This document shows, piece after piece, positions 23,702 to 26,494 of a stretch of DNA of 26,494 nt; within the stretch, counting starts at the first letter, position 1; every line of letters begins with the position of its first letter. The DNA is taken from contig CAJQNH010000017.1 in NCBI GenBank assembly GCA_905479615.1, positions 1-26,494 of the forward strand. The letters are read 5' to 3'. The notes under the pieces were generated by a model. That model had not been told where the DNA came from. It was given only the letters and a program-made list of their open reading frames with translations, and searched no databases. Both the position numbers and the translations under genes were made by a program. This stretch comes from an uncultured Eudoraea sp. (GTDB lineage Bacteria; Bacteroidota; Bacteroidia; Flavobacteriales; Flavobacteriaceae).

Positions 23702-25060
23702 ATGGAAAATAAAAACCACGCCCTTACCCGTAGAAATTTTTGCAAAAACACTGCTCTGGCAGCAGGTGGAATATTAGCTGTTCCTTTGGATGTAGCAGCT
23801 TCAGCACATGTCCTTGGGGACGACGCCATTAAAATTGCATTGGTTGGATGCGGTGGCAGAGGAACCGGTGCCGCAGCACAGGCCTTGAGCACTAAAGAAA
23901 ACGTAAAATTGGTTGCAATGGCCGATGCATTTCAGGATCGATTGGATAACTGCTATGAAATATTATCCAAGAAATTTATTGATACAGATAAAATTACGGT
24001 TAAAGATGAAGATAAACACCTGGGCTTTGATGCCTATAAGGCAGCTATTGACAAAGCAGATGTTGTAATACTAACCACTACTCCTGGTTTCAGGCCTATC
24101 CATTTTGAGTATGCAATAAGTAAAAACAAACATGTTTTTATGGAAAAGCCCGTGGCTACGGATGCCAGTGGTATACGAAGTGTTCTGAAAACAGCGAAAA
24201 TTGCTAAAGAGAAAAAGCTGAATGTTGTGGTTGGGTTACAAAGGCATTATCAACGAAATTATCTTGCATGCCTTGAGGAGATAAGATCTAACAAAATGGG
24301 CCAGATTGTTTCAGGACAGGTGTATTGGAACAGTGCCGGGGTATGGGTAAAAGAGCGTCAGGAAAACCAGACAGAAATGAAATATCAAATGCGCAATTGG
24401 TATTATTTTAACTGGTTATGTGGCGACCATATCGTAGAACAACATATTCACAATATAGATGTTGCCAATTGGTTTATTGGGGAATTTCCGATACATGCCC
24501 AGGGTATGGGTGGCAGAGAAGTGAGAAAAGGGAAAGAATACGGCCAGATATTTGATCACCATTTTGTTGAATTCACTTATCCCTCCGGGGCAGTAATTTC
24601 CAGCCAGTGCAGACATCAAAAAGGTTGTTTAGACAATGTATCTGAAAGTTTTATGGGTACTAAGGGCAAAATTTACACTGACTCACAGAATAAAGGCATA
24701 ATTACCGGCTATGATGGCAGTATCATTTATGAACATCAGGGCACCAATGATCCGAATCCTTATCAGACAGAACATGATGCCTTATTCGCTTCTATTAAAG
24801 CCGGAGGAGTTATAAGTGATGCGGAACATGCAGCAAAAACGACAATGACCGCAATTCTTGGGAGAATGGCCACCTATTCAGGGCAGTTAATCACTTTTGA
24901 AGATGCACTAAACAAAGGAAGGAGTATAATGCCTGAAACATATAGCTGGGATACTATGCCTCCTGTAATACCCGATGATAATGGCTTTTACCCAATTCCA
25001 GTACCCGGACTGACTGAAGTATTAGAAAATAATATTAAACCCGATCTAAAGAAAAAATAG
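23702..25060 (+). CDS. Tat-exported Gfo/Idh/MocA-family oxidoreductase
   Basis: A 452-residue NAD(P)-dependent oxidoreductase. The N-terminus LTRRNFCKNTALAAGGILAVP has the twin-arginine pattern (Arg10-Arg11), so a folded cofactor-containing enzyme would cross to the periplasm by Tat. The Rossmann motif is VGCGGRGTGAAAQ (about 48-60) and the conserved EKP triad is at 148-150 (MEKPVATD). GDHIVEQHIHNIDVANWFIG resembles the Bacteroidota branch that acts on sugars or sugar-like compounds. The substrate is unknown. It follows the FGE-like gene by 11 bp and its last 26 bp overlap the end of the convergent glpD gene. Confidence 0.92.
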   Translation: MENKNHALTRRNFCKNTALAAGGILAVPLDVAASAHVLGDDAIKIALVGCGGRGTGAAAQALSTKENVKLVAMADAFQDRLDNCYEILSKKFIDTDKITVKDEDKHLGFDAYKAAIDKADVVILTTTPGFRPIHFEYAISKNKHVFMEKPVATDASGIRSVLKTAKIAKEKKLNVVVGLQRHYQRNYLACLEEIRSNKMGQIVSGQVYWNSAGVWVKERQENQTEMKYQMRNWYYFNWLCGDHIVEQHIHNIDVANWFIGEFPIHAQGMGGREVRKGKEYGQIFDHHFVEFTYPSGAVISSQCRHQKGCLDNVSESFMGTKGKIYTDSQNKGIITGYDGSIIYEHQGTNDPNPYQTEHDALFASIKAGGVISDAEHAAKTTMTAILGRMATYSGQLITFEDALNKGRSIMPETYSWDTMPPVIPDDNGFYPIPVPGLTEVLENNIKPDLKKK

Positions 25061-26494
25061 AATGCTCTTGTATTTCTTGCAGCATTTTTTCTTTCCAGGA
25101 AAGGATTTGTGAATCATCCAATTTGAAAATTGACTTGAATTCATCCAGAATCGGATCCAGTAGATAAGGTATACTTTCAATATCGAAATATAAGCGTCCT
25201 GTCCTGCGGATAAAAAAGTCCATGGGAGAAGTTATCATTTCATAATTAATTCCGAAATGAAGTTCGGCTTTGGCCATTCTTATGTAAGGATCTTCATCTT
25301 TTAGTATGGAGTAGTCCTCTAAAATTACCTCGGTTTGATTGCCATAGGTTGTTACCAGATACCAGGCATCATATTCTGTAAAACCATCTGCTCCAATTCG
25401 TTCAAATACTTCTGAAATGTACTTTTTGACGTGTTTGGATTTCCTGAAATCATTACCGCATAGAGGGATCTGAACCGTTGTACATTCCGCCAGTTCAATT
25501 CCTTCTTCCTCTTCCATTTTTTTAGATAGCAGATTTACAACTCTTTCTGCCATCTTTCGATACCCGGTAAGTTTGCCTCCGGCCATACTTATTAGACCGG
25601 TATCTGAAATAAATATCTCATCCTTACGTGATAATTCGGAAGTAGATTTTCCCTCTTCATGTATTAAGGGCCGTAAACCCGCCCAGGAAGAGATAATATC
25701 TTTCAATTCTAAATTTATTTTAGGAAACATATTATTAACTGCTGATACTAAATATAGGGCATCAGCCAAATCCAGTTTAACATCATCTTTATCCTGATCA
25801 TAATTAGTATCGGTTGTCCCCACATAGGTAATTTTACCTCTGGGGATAGCAAAAATCATACGCCCGTCAGGAACATCAAAATAAACAGATTGCTTTACCG
25901 GTAATTTGGCATGCGGAAATACCAAATGAACCCCCTTTGTAAGATGAAGACGTTTCCCTTTTTTAGAATTATTTATACTTCGCAATTCATCTACCCATGG
26001 GCCGGCAGCACTTATCACATATTTTGATTTAATAGTAAATTCATGACCCGCTATAACATCCTTAAAATGTAGCCCTGAAATAATATTGTCAGTGTAGTTA
26101 AAAGCTGTTACCTCAGCATAGTTTAATGCAACAGCACCGAATGAAAGACTAGTCTTAATATTTTCAATTGTTAGCCTGGCGTCATCTGTGCGGTATTCAG
26201 CATAATAACCGGCCCCTTTTAACTTCTTCTTTGGTAATAGCGGTTCCAGCTCTAAAGCCTCTTTTTTCTCCAGCATTTTCCGCTTGTCATCGCCCGAAAC
26301 CTGTGCCAAAATATCATAGACCTTTAACCCAATAGATGTTAGCCATTTTCCATATGACCCACCGTCAATTAAGGGAAGTAACATTTTTTCGGGAAGCACA
26401 AGGTGCGGTGCAAGTTTATGGACTATAGCCCGTTCAGATCCCACTTCTTTTACTAACCAAAAATCAAACTGTTTGAGATATCTAAGACCACCGT
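25035..26494 (-). CDS. glpD: FAD-dependent glycerol-3-phosphate dehydrogenase, 5' end outside window
   Basis: Oxidises glycerol-3-phosphate to dihydroxyacetone phosphate at the inner membrane and passes electrons to quinone. The frame is open to the window edge: before a GTG-initiated stretch at 26444 it continues as GGLRYLKQFDFWLVKEVGSE, the conserved region after the FAD-binding glycines, so the start is to the right of the window. 485 residues are visible. LRSINNSKKGKRLHLTKGVH, FAIPRGKITYVGTTDTNY, SWAGLRPLIHEE and SMAGGKLTGYRKMAE are the family core, and a C-terminal DAO_C domain follows. The FAD-binding N-terminus (about the first 60-80 residues) is missing. No glpK or glpF is within view. 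Confidence 0.95.
   Translation of the reverse strand, partial: GGLRYLKQFDFWLVKEVGSERAIVHKLAPHLVLPEKMLLPLIDGGSYGKWLTSIGLKVYDILAQVSGDDKRKMLEKKEALELEPLLPKKKLKGAGYYAEYRTDDARLTIENIKTSLSFGAVALNYAEVTAFNYTDNIISGLHFKDVIAGHEFTIKSKYVISAAGPWVDELRSINNSKKGKRLHLTKGVHLVFPHAKLPVKQSVYFDVPDGRMIFAIPRGKITYVGTTDTNYDQDKDDVKLDLADALYLVSAVNNMFPKINLELKDIISSWAGLRPLIHEEGKSTSELSRKDEIFISDTGLISMAGGKLTGYRKMAERVVNLLSKKMEEEEGIELAECTTVQIPLCGNDFRKSKHVKKYISEVFERIGADGFTEYDAWYLVTTYGNQTEVILEDYSILKDEDPYIRMAKAELHFGINYEMITSPMDFFIRRTGRLYFDIESIPYLLDPILDEFKSIFKLDDSQILSWKEKMLQEIQEHSIFSLDRV

Overview
The window is chromosomal DNA from a member of the Bacteroidota, most likely a marine-type Flavobacteriaceae. The evidence is AT-rich sequence, gene starts with little Shine-Dalgarno signal, at least eight matches to the flavobacterial -7 element TAnnTTTG just ahead of genes, a TonB-dependent receptor with an N-terminal carboxypeptidase-regulatory-like domain, and protein types typical of that family (eukaryote-like IleRS, SIMPL, Tat-exported Gfo/Idh oxidoreductases). 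No tRNA, rRNA, CRISPR array, insertion sequence or phage gene was found.

Left part (1-8275), nearly all on the minus strand: the 5' two thirds of ileS, then a recO/TonB-receptor pair (recO first, overlapping the receptor start), gdhA, and a cystathionine gamma-synthase-type PLP enzyme. A 61-nt nested hairpin separates gdhA from recO. The PLP-enzyme gene and a DUF3298-type lipoprotein gene are divergent and have interleaved consensus promoters. The IleRS carries G-I-H-H where class I synthetases have H-x-G-H, the altered motif reported for mupirocin hyper-resistant IleRS2 enzymes.

Middle (8298-17127): the lipoprotein and a DinB-like protein are convergent. An ArsC/Spx-like protein and an EamA permease form a pair with a TTGA overlap. 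A four-gene plus-strand run (nitronate monooxygenase-like, bestrophin-like channel, YheT-type hydrolase, cytochrome c lipoprotein) ends at a strong terminator. A SIMPL-domain protein then faces a SulP transporter.

Right part (17482-26494): a phytanoyl-CoA dioxygenase-like gene and a sodium:solute symporter gene (minus strand) are divergent from an AraC regulator. Between them is a candidate operator of two 7-bp repeats exactly 21 bp apart, which suggests a small inducible uptake and oxidation module. Beyond the regulator, a 386-bp gap holds a minus-strand terminator that belongs to no annotated gene; a 26-codon ORF ends just before it. Then come gpsA, an exported SUMF1/FGE-like protein without the FGE active-site cysteines, a Tat-type Gfo/Idh/MocA oxidoreductase, and convergent glpD, cut by the window edge. 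Thus gpsA (makes glycerol-3-phosphate) and glpD (oxidises it) flank a two-gene exported module of unknown substrate.

Most of the window is ordinary core and accessory metabolism. The items most worth a second look are the IleRS motif swap, the orphan terminator with its mini-ORF, and the AraC/PhyH/symporter module with its phased repeats.
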